A stretch of DNA of 64,000 nucleotides from Streptomyces filamentosus (lineage in GTDB: Bacteria > Actinomycetota > Actinomycetes > Streptomycetales > Streptomycetaceae), in contig NZ_BNBE01000001.1 of NCBI RefSeq assembly GCF_014654895.1, positions 1,426,001 to 1,490,000 of the forward strand, in the 5' to 3' direction. Of the stretch, positions 1-9,633 are shown piece after piece. The notes under the pieces are model-generated. The model had not been told where the DNA came from. It did no database searches and was given only the letters and a program-made list of their open reading frames with translations. Each line of letters opens with the position of its first letter. Position 1 is the stretch's first letter. Both the position numbers and the translations under genes were made by a program.

Positions 1-2676
1 CGTGGTGGCCTCCACCCCGAAGACCGCGTTGAGGGCCTCCGTGAGGGTGTTCTCGAACACCGTGGTGTCCTTGGTGGTGTCGCCGTCCGGCTGGTCGGCG
101 TCCACGTACGACACCGCGACCTTCTTCAGGAGCGGGTAGAGCGCGTTCCGTCCCTGGGCGTAGACCGGCTCCACATAGAGGAACCCGCCGTCGAGCGGCA
201 CGGTGAGCAGGTTGCCGTACTGGATGTCCGAGTCGGCGCCCTTCATGTCGCGGACGAAGGTGGCCACGTCGGGCAGGCCGTTCAGCTTGCTCTGCACCTG
301 CGCCGGTCCCGGCACGTCCTCGGTGACCCGCAGCAGTCTCAGCCGGCCGTAGTCCTTGCTGGTGGCGTCGGCGTCGACCGCCATGAAGCCGCCCAGGTTG
401 GGCCGCCCGTTCGGGGTGAACGTCGTGGTCAGCGAGAAGCGCTGGTCCGCGTCCCCGGGCATCTTCATGCTCAGGTAGTACGGCGGCACCGCCACGTTCT
501 CCTTGGTGGTCGGGTCGTCCGGCACCTGCCAGGCGTCCGAGCCGCTGTAGAACTGGGCCGGGTCGGTGACGTGGTAGCGGGTCAGCAGCTCGCGCTGGAC
601 CTTGAACATGTCCTGCGGGTAGCGCAGGTGCTCCAGGAGGTCGCCCTTGATGTCGGCCTTGGGCTTCACCGTGTCAGGGAAGGCCTTCATCCAGGTCTTC
701 AGGACCGGGTCCTCGGTGTCCCACTGGTAGAGGGTGACCGTGCCGTCGTAGGCGTCGACGGTGGCCTTCACCGAGTTGCGGATGTAGTTGACCTGGTTCT
801 GCTGGGCGACGACCGCCCGCTGCTGGTTGCCGACGGTCAGCGAGTCGGCCGTGGTGTCGCCGAGCGTGGTCCGCGAGGCGTACGGGTAGCCGTTGCTGGT
901 CGTGTAGGCGTCGACGATCCACTTGATCTTGCCCTCGACGACCGCCGGGTAGGCGTCGCCGTCGATGGTCAGCCAGGGGGCGACGGCCTCGACGCGCTGC
1001 TTGGGCGTGCGGTTGTACAGGATCCGCGAGCCGTCGCCGATGGCTCCGGAGTAGAGGATCTGCGGCTCGCTGAAGGCCACCGCGTAGGCCGCGCGGTTGA
1101 AGGCGTTCTCCAGGCTGACGCCGCTGTTGCCGCCGTAGCTGGTGGTCTTCTCGCCGTTCTCCTCGTAGTCCAGCTCCTTCTGGGGGCCGCCCACGATCGA
1201 GTACTGGTCGGTCTTCTCGCCGTAGTAGATCCGCTGCTGGTACTCGCCGAGGTCACCGGTGGTCGGCAGGCCCGACTCGGTGAAGACCGGGGAGCCGTTG
1301 GCGTCGGTCTGGGTGCCGCGGGCCATGATGGCGCCGTAGCCGTGGGTGTAGGTGAAGTGGTCGTTGATCCAGTTCCGCTTCGGGATGCCGCGGATGTTCA
1401 GCTCGCGCAGGCCGATGACGACGTCCTGGCCCTCGTAGCGGTCCACGTCGAGCGTCGTCGGGAACTGGTAGTACTTCCGCTTCTGCTCCAGCTGCTGGAA
1501 GGTCGGCGAGACGATGTTCGGGTCGAGGACGCGGTAGCTGGCCGCCGAGTCGGCGTCCGTGCGCAGCTTGTCCTTGGCCTTGACCGTCGACTTGCCCGAG
1601 TAGTTCTCCAGCTTGGTCTCGTCGATCGCGTACGCCCTGCGGGTCGCGTCGATGTTCTTCTGGATGTACGGGGCTTCCTTGGCCTGCTCGTTCGGCTGGA
1701 CCTGGAACTTCTGCACGATCGCCGGGTACAGGCCGCCGATCAGCACGGCGGAGAGCACCATCAGGCCGAAGCCGATGACGGGCAGCTGCCAGGTGCGGCG
1801 CCACAGCGTGGCGAAGAAGAGCACGGCGCAGATGACGGCGATGCAGAAGAGGATCGTCTTCGCCGGCAGGTAGGCGTTGGCGTCGACGTACCTCAGGCCC
1901 GTCCAGTTGCCGGTGGCCTTGAAGTCGCTGGACTTCACCGCGAGGCCGTACCGGTCGAGCCAGTACGCCACGGCCTTGAGGGTGACGAAGACGCCGAGGA
2001 GCACCGAGAGGTGGCCGGTGGCGGCGGCCGTGGCGCGGGCACCGGGGCTGGTGACCCGCAGTCCGCCGTACAGGTAGTGCGTGATCGCCGCGGCGATCAG
2101 GGAGAGCACCACGGCGGCGAAGCCGAAGGCCAGCAGGAAGCGGTACCAGGGCAGGTCGAAGGCGTAGAACGAGACGTCCTTGCCGAACTGGGAGTCCTTC
2201 TCGCCGAAGGACACCCCGTTGACCCACATGAGCCAGGTGCGCCACTGGCCGGAGGCGGAGGCGCCGGCGATCAGGCCCACCAGGGCGGTGACCGCGAGCA
2301 GCACCCACTTCTTGAAGGGGGCGACGCCCATCCGGTAGCGGTCGAGGCTCTGCTGCTCCATCGACATCGCGCTCAGCGGCGGCCGCAGCCGGTACGCCAG
2401 CCAGATGTTGAGGCCGACGGTGAGCGCCATCAGCAGGCCGAAGACGGCGAAGAGGCCGATCTTGGTCCACAGGGTGGTGGTGAACACGGACGAGTAGTGG
2501 ACCGAGCGGTACCAGAGCCAGTCCGTCCAGAACCCCGCGAACATCACGAACGCCATGGCCAGGACGGCCAGCACGCCCAGTGTCATGAGCAGGGTGCGGG
2601 CCCGCCGGGACGGCCGGCCGACTCTGATCCTTGGCCCGGACGGGCCTCCGCCACGGTCCGGCATCTGGAAAGCCAA
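1..2676 (-). CDS. UPF0182 family membrane protein (C-terminus cut by window edge)
   Basis: Large integral membrane protein of the UPF0182/COG1615 family, function unknown. The N-terminal ~330 residues hold about seven hydrophobic segments. The rest is a long, probably extracytoplasmic domain with family-like stretches such as [13 protein letters not shown] and [13 protein letters not shown]. 892 codons are present and the family usually runs a little under 1,000, so roughly the last tenth lies left of the window. I chose TTG at 2676 (reads [11 protein letters not shown]) because GAGGGG lies 6-7 nt upstream; ATG at 2664 is the in-frame alternative without a good ribosome binding site. It is divergent from the PPA1309 gene across a ~120-bp shared promoter region. 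Confidence 0.93.
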   Translation of the reverse strand, partial: MAFQMPDRGGGPSGPRIRVGRPSRRARTLLMTLGVLAVLAMAFVMFAGFWTDWLWYRSVHYSSVFTTTLWTKIGLFAVFGLLMALTVGLNIWLAYRLRPPLSAMSMEQQSLDRYRMGVAPFKKWVLLAVTALVGLIAGASASGQWRTWLMWVNGVSFGEKDSQFGKDVSFYAFDLPWYRFLLAFGFAAVVLSLIAAAITHYLYGGLRVTSPGARATAAATGHLSVLLGVFVTLKAVAYWLDRYGLAVKSSDFKATGNWTGLRYVDANAYLPAKTILFCIAVICAVLFFATLWRRTWQLPVIGFGLMVLSAVLIGGLYPAIVQKFQVQPNEQAKEAPYIQKNIDATRRAYAIDETKLENYSGKSTVKAKDKLRTDADSAASYRVLDPNIVSPTFQQLEQKRKYYQFPTTLDVDRYEGQDVVIGLRELNIRGIPKRNWINDHFTYTHGYGAIMARGTQTDANGSPVFTESGLPTTGDLGEYQQRIYYGEKTDQYSIVGGPQKELDYEENGEKTTSYGGNSGVSLENAFNRAAYAVAFSEPQILYSGAIGDGSRILYNRTPKQRVEAVAPWLTIDGDAYPAVVEGKIKWIVDAYTTSNGYPYASRTTLGDTTADSLTVGNQQRAVVAQQNQVNYIRNSVKATVDAYDGTVTLYQWDTEDPVLKTWMKAFPDTVKPKADIKGDLLEHLRYPQDMFKVQRELLTRYHVTDPAQFYSGSDAWQVPDDPTTKENVAVPPYYLSMKMPGDADQRFSLTTTFTPNGRPNLGGFMAVDADATSKDYGRLRLLRVTEDVPGPAQVQSKLNGLPDVATFVRDMKGADSDIQYGNLLTVPLDGGFLYVEPVYAQGRNALYPLLKKVAVSYVDADQPDGDTTKDTTVFENTLTEALNAVFGVEATT

Positions 2677-2799
2677 CGTGCGCCCCTCGGTGTTGATGCG
2701 TCGGAATGCGGGCCCCGTGATCGTAGGACCCACAGATGCAACTTACCGACGCTTTACCTAGTTCCCGTCTCGGGGGGAAGAGGAGGCAGGATATTGCCC

Positions 2800-3339
2800 A
2801 TGTCCAACCTTTCCCCCTCGGGCCCGCCGATGGCCTCCAGTCCCCTCACCCGCGCGGTGCTCGAGATCGACGAGTACGCCTCGGGTCTCGGCTGGGACCG
2901 GCCCGCCCGTCTCTTCGCCCTGGTCGACACCGCGCGGCTGCGCGCCCAGGCGCCCTCGCTGAAGCTCGGCCAGGACGCCACCGCCTACACCCCCATCGAG
3001 CAGGAGGAGATCCCCAAGGGCAAGCCGCTCGACGAGTTCCTCGGCACCATCGCCTGGCCGGAGGGGGTGGCGGGCTGCGCCCTGACGGTGGAGCGGCTGA
3101 TGCTGCCGCCGTCGGCGGAGGCCCAGGTCCCCAAGGACCTGAGCGGCGCCAAGCTGAACAAGTGGGTGGCCGCGCACCCGGACCGCCAGGAGGTCCGGAT
3201 GACGGTGGCCGTGCTGCGGAACGGCACCCGGGAGGCGGCGATCCGGCTGCGCGAGAAGGACTCGCCGACCGAGGTCCTGACCGGCCCGGACCTGGTGCCG
3301 GGCCTCGCCGAGGCGCTCGCGGCCACCTTCGAGGGCTGA
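2800..3339 (+). CDS. PPA1309 family protein
   Basis: A 179-aa soluble protein of the actinobacterial PPA1309 family, function unknown. Motifs typical of the family are visible: RAVLEIDEYASGLGWDRP near the start and IEQEEIP in the middle. There are no transmembrane segments or signal peptide. AGGAGG at 2781-2786 lies 13 nt before the ATG but only 7 nt before an in-frame TTG at 2794, so translation may begin two codons earlier. A 13-bp-stem terminator follows. Divergent from the UPF0182 gene. Confidence 0.85.
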   Translation: MSNLSPSGPPMASSPLTRAVLEIDEYASGLGWDRPARLFALVDTARLRAQAPSLKLGQDATAYTPIEQEEIPKGKPLDEFLGTIAWPEGVAGCALTVERLMLPPSAEAQVPKDLSGAKLNKWVAAHPDRQEVRMTVAVLRNGTREAAIRLREKDSPTEVLTGPDLVPGLAEALAATFEG

Positions 3340-3347
3340 GCGGTACG

Positions 3348-3378
3348 GGTACGGGACCCCCGCGCGGGGTCCCGTACC
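3348..3378. terminator. Hairpin terminator between convergent genes
   Basis: Perfect 13-bp stem (GGTACGGGACCCC pairing with GGGGTCCCGTACC) around a 5-nt loop, 9 bp after the PPA1309 stop codon. The downstream gene is convergent, so it can serve both strands. There is no clear U-tract, as is common in Streptomyces. Confidence 0.75.
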
Positions 3379-3470
3379 GGGGCTCGGCGCAGGGGTCCGT
3401 ACCCGGGGCCCGGCGCGGGAGACCGCACGGGGGCCCAACCCTTCGCCCCGCTCCTCGTTCGGCCCTTCGT

Positions 3471-4559
3471 TCAGTCCTTCGAGCAGCTCGGCAGGTTCGC
3501 GGTGTCGCCCTTGCGGAGCTTCTCCAGCGACTTCTTCGCATCGTCGATGGTGTCGACCTTGATCAGGGTGAGGCCGTCGGGCGTGTCGCCGGCCGCGGCG
3601 GCGCAGTTCTCGGCGGGGGTGAGGAAGTACTCGGCGCCCGCGCTCCGCGCGCCGACCAGCTTCATCCGGATGCCGCCGATCGGGCCGACCTTGCCCTCGT
3701 CGTCGATGGTGCCGGTGCCCGCGACGAACTTCCCGCCGGTCAGGCTCTCCGGGGTCAGCTTGTCGACGATCCCGAGCGCGAACATCAGACCGGCGCTGGG
3801 GCCGCCGACGTCGGCCAGCTTGATGTCGATGGTGAACGGGAAGACGTGGTCGGTGCCGGCCTGGATGCCGACGATCGCCCGGTCGCCCTCCTCGGACTTC
3901 ACGGTGGTGAGGGAGACCTTCCGGGTGGCGGTGGGCTCCTTGTGCGCCTTCTCGGCGGCCACGGCCTCCGCGGCCGGGACGATGGTGAACTCCACCTTGT
4001 CGCCCGGCTTCCGCTTGGTCACCTGCGCGGCGACGTCGGCCGGCTTGGTGACCGGCTTCCCGTCGACGGCCTTGATCACGTCACCGGCGTGGAGGGTGCC
4101 CTCCGCCGGGGAGTCCTTCACCACGGAGGCGACGACGACCCGGGTGGTGAAGGGGATGCCGAGCTCGTCGAGGGCGGCGACCTTGGCGCTCTCCTGCGAC
4201 TGGCTGAACTCCTCCGCGTTCTCCTGGCTCGACTCCTCCTCCGTCTTCCCGTCGGGGTAGAGGGTGTCGTGCGGGACCACCACGTTGTCGTGCGCCAGCC
4301 AGCCGTAGACCGCCTCGACGGCGTTCATCTTGTAGTCCGCGCTGGTGACCCTGACCGTGGTCATGTTGAGGTGGCCGTCGGTCGGGTAGGTCTTGCGGCC
4401 GGAGATCTGGAGGACCGGCTCGCCGCGGGCCTCGCCGAGCGTGTTGACCGTGGGCCCGGGGCTCATCTCCGCGTACGGCACCGGGATCAGGACGCCCGCG
4501 ATCAGCAGGCAGATCAGGACCAGGGTGGAGGCGAGCATCGTCGCGGTGCGGCGTGGCAT
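3471..4559 (-). CDS. PDZ domain-containing Lon-like (S16) membrane protease, YlbL type
   Basis: A 362-aa membrane-anchored serine protease of the YlbL/PDZ-Lon family. Residues ~8-28 form one N-terminal transmembrane anchor, followed by the SPGPTVNTLG stretch typical of the family. A PDZ domain spans roughly 135-195. The C-terminal S16 domain carries the catalytic serine in GGPSAGLMFALG (about Ser255) and the lysine in GPIGGIRMKLVGA (about Lys300), so the Ser-Lys dyad looks intact. In other bacteria such proteins process or degrade extracytoplasmic substrates; the substrate here is unknown. ATG start. Confidence 0.92.
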   Translation of the reverse strand: MPRRTATMLASTLVLICLLIAGVLIPVPYAEMSPGPTVNTLGEARGEPVLQISGRKTYPTDGHLNMTTVRVTSADYKMNAVEAVYGWLAHDNVVVPHDTLYPDGKTEEESSQENAEEFSQSQESAKVAALDELGIPFTTRVVVASVVKDSPAEGTLHAGDVIKAVDGKPVTKPADVAAQVTKRKPGDKVEFTIVPAAEAVAAEKAHKEPTATRKVSLTTVKSEEGDRAIVGIQAGTDHVFPFTIDIKLADVGGPSAGLMFALGIVDKLTPESLTGGKFVAGTGTIDDEGKVGPIGGIRMKLVGARSAGAEYFLTPAENCAAAAGDTPDGLTLIKVDTIDDAKKSLEKLRKGDTANLPSCSKD

Positions 4560-4631
4560 GGAACGACAGTACGGGACTCGCCTGTGCGCGCACTCCCGGG
4601 GCGGTCCGTCCGGGACGGCGCCGGAGGACCG

Positions 4632-4844
4632 TCAGGACTCGGCGGGGGCGGCCTCGTGCACGGGGCGGAACGGAGCGGAATCGGGGGCGGCGGGGTGGGC
4701 GCGCTCCATGGCGTCCCGGAAGCGGGCGTAGCCGGCGAGTTCGGCCACGTCACCTATGGTCTTGTTCCTCTGGACCCAGCTTCCCCATATCGCCGCTCCG
4801 ACGACTGCGAAAAGCGGAATCAGCAACCAGGCCAGCGCTGCCAT
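4632..4844 (-). CDS. Small single-pass membrane protein, function unknown
   Basis: A 70-aa protein with a hydrophobic N-terminal helix (residues ~3-22), then a charged cytoplasmic tail with VQRNKTIGDVAELAGYARFRDAM. The start is preceded by GGGAGGTCGGG. Codon use is strongly GC3-biased, as expected for real coding sequence. It sits just upstream of the YlbL-like gene on the same strand and may be co-transcribed with it. No function recognised. Confidence 0.75.
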   Translation of the reverse strand: MAALAWLLIPLFAVVGAAIWGSWVQRNKTIGDVAELAGYARFRDAMERAHPAAPDSAPFRPVHEAAPAES

Positions 4845-4984
4845 CCCGACCTCCCATCCCCAGTGAGTTGACCAGCAGATTATTCATCTGTGTCAACAAC
4901 GCTCGGCCCTGGGGGCCGGTTACGCAAATCGGGCGTTCGGCTACGCCGTGTCGGCGCGCCCCCTTGCCACTCCCCCGAGGGGGC

Positions 4985-5455
4985 TCAGCAGGCCCCGACC
5001 CACTCCTCGGTGCCGTCCGAGAAGGTCTGGTGCTTCCAGATGGGGACCTCGTGCTTGAGGTCGTCGATCAGCATGCGGCACGCCTCGAATGCCTCGCCGC
5101 GGTGGGGGCAGGAGACGGCGACGACGACCGCGATGTCGCCGACGGAGAGGTCGCCCACGCGGTGGACCGCCGCCAGGGCGCGGACCGGATGGTTCGCCAC
5201 GACCTTCTCGGCGACCCGGCGCAGCTCGGCCTCGGCGCTCGGGTGGCAGGAGTAGCCCAGCGCGTCGACGTCGGCGCCGCCGTCGTGGTTGCGCACGGTG
5301 CCGACGAACAGGGTCGTGCCGCCCGCGGCGTCGTCGCCGACGGCCCGGAAGACCTCGTCCACCGAGAGCGGGGTGTCGCGGATCGCGAGCAGCTTGATCG
5401 GGTCGTCCGCGGCCTGCTCACCGGGGTGGTCGTGCGTGGTGGTCATGCGGTCCAT
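4985..5455 (-). CDS. moaE: Molybdopterin synthase catalytic subunit MoaE
   Basis: A 156-aa cytoplasmic enzyme that, with thiocarboxylated MoaD, inserts two sulfurs into precursor Z to make molybdopterin. MoaE hallmarks are GGTTLFVGTVRNHDGG near the N-terminus, the VHRVGDLSVGDIAVVVAVSCPHRGEAF core and the Lys-containing C-terminal segment VPIWKHQTFSDGTEEWV. GGAGG lies 11 nt before the ATG at 5455; in-frame ATGs at 5446 and 5476 are possible. No moaD lies nearby, though the MoaD-activating enzyme MoeZ is encoded at about 37-38 kb. Confidence 0.93.
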   Translation of the reverse strand: MDRMTTTHDHPGEQAADDPIKLLAIRDTPLSVDEVFRAVGDDAAGGTTLFVGTVRNHDGGADVDALGYSCHPSAEAELRRVAEKVVANHPVRALAAVHRVGDLSVGDIAVVVAVSCPHRGEAFEACRMLIDDLKHEVPIWKHQTFSDGTEEWVGAC

Positions 5456-5526
5456 GGTGCCGCACGCCTCCGACATCCCGGAATAGCGTTTTCGACCGGC
5501 GGACCGGGACCCCCCGTAGGAGGGTC

Positions 5527-6636
5527 CTACAGTCCGCGCCGCTTCCGCATCTGGCGCACCAGGGCCGCAGTGCCCAGGAGGGCCACCGTGGCGCCCGCCG
5601 CGCCCGCCGCCGTGGCGTCCTTGCGGCCCAGCCGGCGGCCCGCGACCGTGTGCCGGCCCTGGACCTCCTCCAGGAGCGCCGCCAGGACCTCCTCGTTGGT
5701 CCACTTCGGCCGCCAGCCCGCGTCGTGGAGACGGCCGACGCTGACCACCCACGGGTGCATGGTGTAGGCGAGGTCGCCGGCCGGGGACGGGGTGAGGCCG
5801 ATCCGGTGCAGCCGCGCGGCGGCGCCGAGCGCCACCGCCGAGGGCAGCTCCATGCGGCGGATCCCCGACAGCTCCTCGACCTCGTCCTGCTCCAGCCAGC
5901 CCTCGCAGCCGACCGCGAACTCGCCGTCGACCTTCTCCAGGGCCGCGTACTCCAGGGCGCTGACCAGGTCCTCCACGTGGCAGAACTGCCAGGTGGGGCG
6001 GGATCCGGCGACGACGAGCAGCCGGGGCGACTCGAAGTAGCGGGTGAGCGCGGTGTCCGTGCCGCCGACGAGGACGGCGGGGCGGACCACGGTCACGTTG
6101 AGGCCGGGGTGGGCGCGGGAGCCGCGGCGGCCGAGCCGCTCGACCTCCAGGAGGTCGCCGACGCCGGTGGCCTCGGCGGTGGCGCGCAGCTCGGCGTCCT
6201 CGGAGAGCGGGATGTCGTTGTCGGGCAGGGCGCCGTAGACCATGGTCGAGGTGCACAGGACGACCCGGCGGACGCCGGCCGCCGCTGCGGCGGTGAGGAC
6301 CGTCTGCGTGCCGCGGACGTTGTAGGCCGTCCGGGCGGCGGGGTCGGTCTCCAGGTCGAGGTCGACGGCGAGGTGCACGACGACGTCGGCACCGCGCAGC
6401 TTCTCCGCGATGGCCGGATCGCGCACGTCGAGGACGTGCCAGGTCGCCTCGGCCACCTCGCCCCGCCGCTCGTCGATGGCGATGACCTGCCGGACCTCCT
6501 CCGAATCGGCGAGATGCCTGGTCAGCAGGGCTCCGATGCCCGTGGCGGCGCCGGTGACCGCGACGACGGGACCGCGCGCGGCGGACCGGGTTGAGTGGTT
6601 TCGCGCTCCGCGAACCTGCGGATCTGGGGAACTCAC
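5527..6636 (-). CDS. SDR-type NAD-dependent epimerase/dehydratase-like protein
   Basis: A 369-aa extended short-chain dehydrogenase/reductase. The nucleotide-binding fold is visible as VVAVTGAATGIGALLTRHL (residues ~22-40), with an acidic DERRG after beta-2 and an STMVYGA segment. The usual YxxxK position is not obvious: the sequence following reads VERLGRR, so the catalytic Tyr may be lost. After the fold (about 1-300) comes a basic C-terminus with one hydrophobic stretch ending RQMRKRRGL, suggesting membrane association. GTG start with GGAG 7 nt upstream. Substrate unknown. Divergent from the DUF2342 gene. Confidence 0.8.
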   Translation of the reverse strand: MSSPDPQVRGARNHSTRSAARGPVVAVTGAATGIGALLTRHLADSEEVRQVIAIDERRGEVAEATWHVLDVRDPAIAEKLRGADVVVHLAVDLDLETDPAARTAYNVRGTQTVLTAAAAAGVRRVVLCTSTMVYGALPDNDIPLSEDAELRATAEATGVGDLLEVERLGRRGSRAHPGLNVTVVRPAVLVGGTDTALTRYFESPRLLVVAGSRPTWQFCHVEDLVSALEYAALEKVDGEFAVGCEGWLEQDEVEELSGIRRMELPSAVALGAAARLHRIGLTPSPAGDLAYTMHPWVVSVGRLHDAGWRPKWTNEEVLAALLEEVQGRHTVAGRRLGRKDATAAGAAGATVALLGTAALVRQMRKRRGL

Positions 6637-6826
6637 CGACCGACTCCAGTGGTTGTCTTCAGTGCGTACGGGGATGACGCGTACGTACCAGGTGGCGTCC
6701 ATCCTGCCGCAGGGCACGGCCCGGCGGAGACATGAGCCCATATCCGACCAGGATGTCTACGCTGGTGTTGTGCAGCGGGCAGTCGCCGCCGGCAGAGGCC
6801 GGCGGCCCTAGGAGCCGAGGAAACCT

Positions 6827-8260
6827 GTGAGTGACACCCCATTCGGATTCGGCCTTCCGCCGGAGGAGCCGGAGGACGGCGACGAAGGCAAGAAGAAGGA
6901 CCCCGCCGGAGGTGGCCAGGGGTCCGGCGGCCAGGGCGGCGGCAACCCGTTCGGGGCGAACCCGTTCGGCTTCGGCATCCCGGGCATGGGCGGCCAGGGC
7001 GGCGCGGACAACCCGTTCGCCGCGATGTTCGGGTCGATGAACCCGACGGACCTGGGTGCGGCCTTCCAGCAGCTCGGGCAGATGCTCAGCTACGAGGGCG
7101 GTCCCGTGAACTGGGACATGGCCAAGCAGATCGCCCGCCAGGTGGTCGCCCAGGGCACCGCCGACGGCGTCAAGGACGCCAGCGTGGGCCCGGCCGAGAA
7201 GTCCGCGGTCGAGGAGGCCGTCCGCCTCGCCGACCTGTGGCTGGACCAGGCCACCTCGCTGCCCTCCGGGGCGAACGCGGCGGTGGCGTGGAGCCGCGCC
7301 GAGTGGGTCGAGGCGACCCTCCCCGCGTGGAAGGAGCTCGTGGACCCGGTCGCCGAGCGGGTCGGCACGGCCATGGGCGACGTGCTGCCGCAGGAGATGC
7401 AGGCCATGGCGGGCCCGCTGATCGGCATGATGCGGTCGATGGGCGGCGCCATGTTCGGCCAGCAGATCGGGCAGGCCATCGGCGCGCTCGCGGGCGAGGT
7501 CGTCGGCTCGACCGACGTCGGCCTGCCGCTCGGCCCGGCCTCCCGGGCCGCGCTGCTCCCGCTGAACGTGGAGTCCTTCGGCAAGGACCTGAGCGTGCCC
7601 TCCGACGAGGTGCGGCTCTACCTGGCCCTGCGCGAGGCCGCCCACCAGCGCCTCTTCGCGCACGTGCCGTGGCTGCGGGCGCACCTCTTCGGCGCGGTCG
7701 AGTCCTACGCGCGCGGGATCAAGGTCGACACCTCGAAGCTGGAGGAGGCCGTCTCCCAGCTCGACCCGACCCACCCGGAGCAGCTCCAGGAGGCGCTCCA
7801 GTCCGGCATGTTCCAGCCGCAGGACACGCCCGCGCAGAAGGCGGCCCTGGCCCGGCTGGAGACGGCGCTCGCGCTGGTCGAGGGCTGGGTCGACGCGGTG
7901 GTCCACGAGGCCGCCAAGTCCCGGCTGACCTCGGCGGACGCGCTCCGCGAGACGCTGCGGCGGCGCCGGGCCACCGGCGGTCCCGCCGAGCAGACCTTCG
8001 CCACCCTGATCGGCCTGGAGCTCCGGCCGCGCCGGCTGCGGGACGCCTCCCGGCTGTGGGCCTCGCTCACCGACGCCCGGGGCGTCGACGGCCGCGACGC
8101 GCTGTGGGAGCACCCCGACATGCTGCCGACGGCGACCGACCTGGACGACCCGGACGGCTTCGTCCACCGCGAGCAGATGGACTTCTCCGAGCTGGACAAG
8201 ATGCTCGGCGAGGCGGCGGAGGGCCGGAAGGACCAGGACGAGGACGGTTCCCAGGAGTGA
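6827..8260 (+). CDS. DUF2342 family zinc-metalloprotease-like protein
   Basis: A 477-aa protein of the DUF2342 / 'zinc-dependent metalloprotease' family. A Gly/Pro/Phe-rich, probably disordered N-terminus (1-75) with NPFG repeats precedes the conserved helical domain. The segment LREAAHQRLFAHVPWL sits where an HExxH motif would be expected but reads REAAH, lacking the first histidine. Protease activity is therefore doubtful from sequence alone. The GTG start has GAGGAAA just upstream. The stop overlaps the GTG of the NUDIX gene by 4 bases, so the two are translationally coupled. Confidence 0.85.
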   Translation: MSDTPFGFGLPPEEPEDGDEGKKKDPAGGGQGSGGQGGGNPFGANPFGFGIPGMGGQGGADNPFAAMFGSMNPTDLGAAFQQLGQMLSYEGGPVNWDMAKQIARQVVAQGTADGVKDASVGPAEKSAVEEAVRLADLWLDQATSLPSGANAAVAWSRAEWVEATLPAWKELVDPVAERVGTAMGDVLPQEMQAMAGPLIGMMRSMGGAMFGQQIGQAIGALAGEVVGSTDVGLPLGPASRAALLPLNVESFGKDLSVPSDEVRLYLALREAAHQRLFAHVPWLRAHLFGAVESYARGIKVDTSKLEEAVSQLDPTHPEQLQEALQSGMFQPQDTPAQKAALARLETALALVEGWVDAVVHEAAKSRLTSADALRETLRRRRATGGPAEQTFATLIGLELRPRRLRDASRLWASLTDARGVDGRDALWEHPDMLPTATDLDDPDGFVHREQMDFSELDKMLGEAAEGRKDQDEDGSQE

Positions 8261-8778
8261 GCCTGCACGACGACGCGGTCCTCGTCCTGAAGGGGTACGA
8301 GGGCCAGCCGGAGCTGCGCGAGCTCTATCTGGACCACCTGGCGACGCATCCGGACGGCATGTACAAGCCCTGCGGGGCGGGCCACCTCACCAGCAGCGCG
8401 CTGGTGGTCGACCCCTCGCGCGGGCGGGTGCTGCTCACCCTGCACAAGAAGCTCGGCATGTGGCTCCAGATGGGTGGCCACTGCGAGGAGGGCGATCCGA
8501 CGGTCGAGGCGGCGGCGCTGCGCGAGGCCGCGGAGGAGTCGGGCATCGCGGGGCTGACGCTGCTGCCCGGTGGTCCGGTGCGGCTGGACCGGCACCCGAT
8601 CCCGGCGCCCTGCCACTGGCACCTCGACGTGCAGTACGCGGCGCTGGCCCCGGCGGACGGGGTGGCACGGATCAGCGAGGAGTCGCTGGACCTGCGGTGG
8701 TTCGCGTACGACGAGGTGGCCGCGGTCGCGGACGCCTCGGTGGTGCGGCTGGTGGAGGGCACGCTGGCCCGCCTGTGA
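8257..8778 (+). CDS. NUDIX hydrolase
   Basis: A 173-aa NUDIX-superfamily pyrophosphohydrolase. The NUDIX box is complete: GGHCEEG, then REAAEESG, fitting Gx5Ex7REUxEExGU. It begins with GTG inside the DUF2342 stop region (GTGA overlap) and is almost certainly co-translated with it. Substrate cannot be predicted; the SALVVDPSRGRVLLTLHKK core and HWHLDVQY strand are common in actinobacterial NUDIX proteins annotated only at family level. Confidence 0.9.
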   Translation: MSLHDDAVLVLKGYEGQPELRELYLDHLATHPDGMYKPCGAGHLTSSALVVDPSRGRVLLTLHKKLGMWLQMGGHCEEGDPTVEAAALREAAEESGIAGLTLLPGGPVRLDRHPIPAPCHWHLDVQYAALAPADGVARISEESLDLRWFAYDEVAAVADASVVRLVEGTLARL

Positions 8779-8782
8779 GCGG

Positions 8783-8822
8783 ACGTGGAGAGGGCCCCGG
8801 TCTCCCGGGGCCCTCTCCACGT
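8783..8822. terminator. Bidirectional hairpin terminator
   Basis: Perfect 18-bp stem (ACGTGGAGAGGGCCCCGG with its complement) and a 4-nt loop, 4 bp after the NUDIX stop. It lies between convergent genes and should stop transcription from both sides. Confidence 0.85.
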
Positions 8823-8860
8823 GTCCGTGCCGGTCGGTTCCGGGCGTCGTCCCGGGCCGG

Positions 8861-9616
8861 TCAGTTCCAGGCGTTGTTCTGGTTCTGGCCGTGGGCGCCG
8901 TGCTGGCCGACGCCGTACTGGGCGGCGACGCCCTGGCCGATCGCCGCGTGCTGCGGCGGCAGGACCTCGCTGGGCTGGACGAGGGCGAAGCCCTGGCCGA
9001 GGAAGCTGAGCTCCCAGCCCTCGCCGGTGTTGCCCCGGCGGCTGCGGACGCTGGTGTTGTGCGTCTGGGCCTGCATCTGGACCCGCAGCGAGGTGGACCA
9101 GGCGACGATCGCGTCCGCGTCGGCGCTCACGTACTTGTCCGGGGTGACCTGGAGCATCAGCGGCTGGCCGGAGGTCATGAGGGCGACCTTGCCGCGGCCG
9201 GTGATGTTGAGCTGGTACTTGCCGGTGCCGGAGACGCCGTACTGGCTGTCGACGGCGATGACCTCGGTGTGGAGGCTGGTGTCCAGCGCGAGCACGTAGG
9301 AGCTGTCCACGGTGAGGCCCTCCTGCTCGACCTCCACGACGTGGACGTACTGGGCGAGGTTGGCGAAGTAGACCGTGCCCTGACCGGAGCAGCGCATCAG
9401 GTCGAGGCCCTCGCCGGTGCGGGCGCGGGCGCGGCGCTGGTTGGCGCTCTGGTACTCGCCGTCGAAGTCGACGAGGCCCTGGTAGGCGACCATGGCGCCC
9501 TTGCGGGCCAGGACGTCGTCGTGGCCGGTGAGGCTGACTCGCAGGAGCTGCGGGTTCTGGACGACGTACCGCTCCTGGCTCTGCTGTTCCGCGTGGTTGA
9601 AAAGCGGGCTCTGCAT
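8861..9616 (-). CDS. AIM24 family protein (third gene of TerD/AIM24 operon)
   Basis: A 251-aa protein of the AIM24/TRAP-like beta-sandwich family. Typical elements are VLARKGAMVAYQG early in the protein, an internal GTGKYQLNITGRGKVAL strand and an FLGQGFALVQPSE motif near the C-terminus, followed by a His/Asn/Gln/Gly-rich tail. There is no signal peptide. ATG with a GGGGAGCGAG ribosome binding site. It lies 17 bp after the second AIM24 gene and is the last gene of a three-gene unit. Molecular role unknown; actinobacterial AIM24 genes often accompany tellurium/stress TerD genes. Confidence 0.88.
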   Translation of the reverse strand: MQSPLFNHAEQQSQERYVVQNPQLLRVSLTGHDDVLARKGAMVAYQGLVDFDGEYQSANQRRARARTGEGLDLMRCSGQGTVYFANLAQYVHVVEVEQEGLTVDSSYVLALDTSLHTEVIAVDSQYGVSGTGKYQLNITGRGKVALMTSGQPLMLQVTPDKYVSADADAIVAWSTSLRVQMQAQTHNTSVRSRRGNTGEGWELSFLGQGFALVQPSEVLPPQHAAIGQGVAAQYGVGQHGAHGQNQNNAWN

Positions 9617-9633
9617 GCTGTTCTCGCTCCCCT

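Noticed and set aside
571..2799. Plus-strand extension of the PPA1309 frame across the UPF0182 gene
   Set aside because: The extension is antisense shadow; ribosome binding site and homology begin at about 2800.
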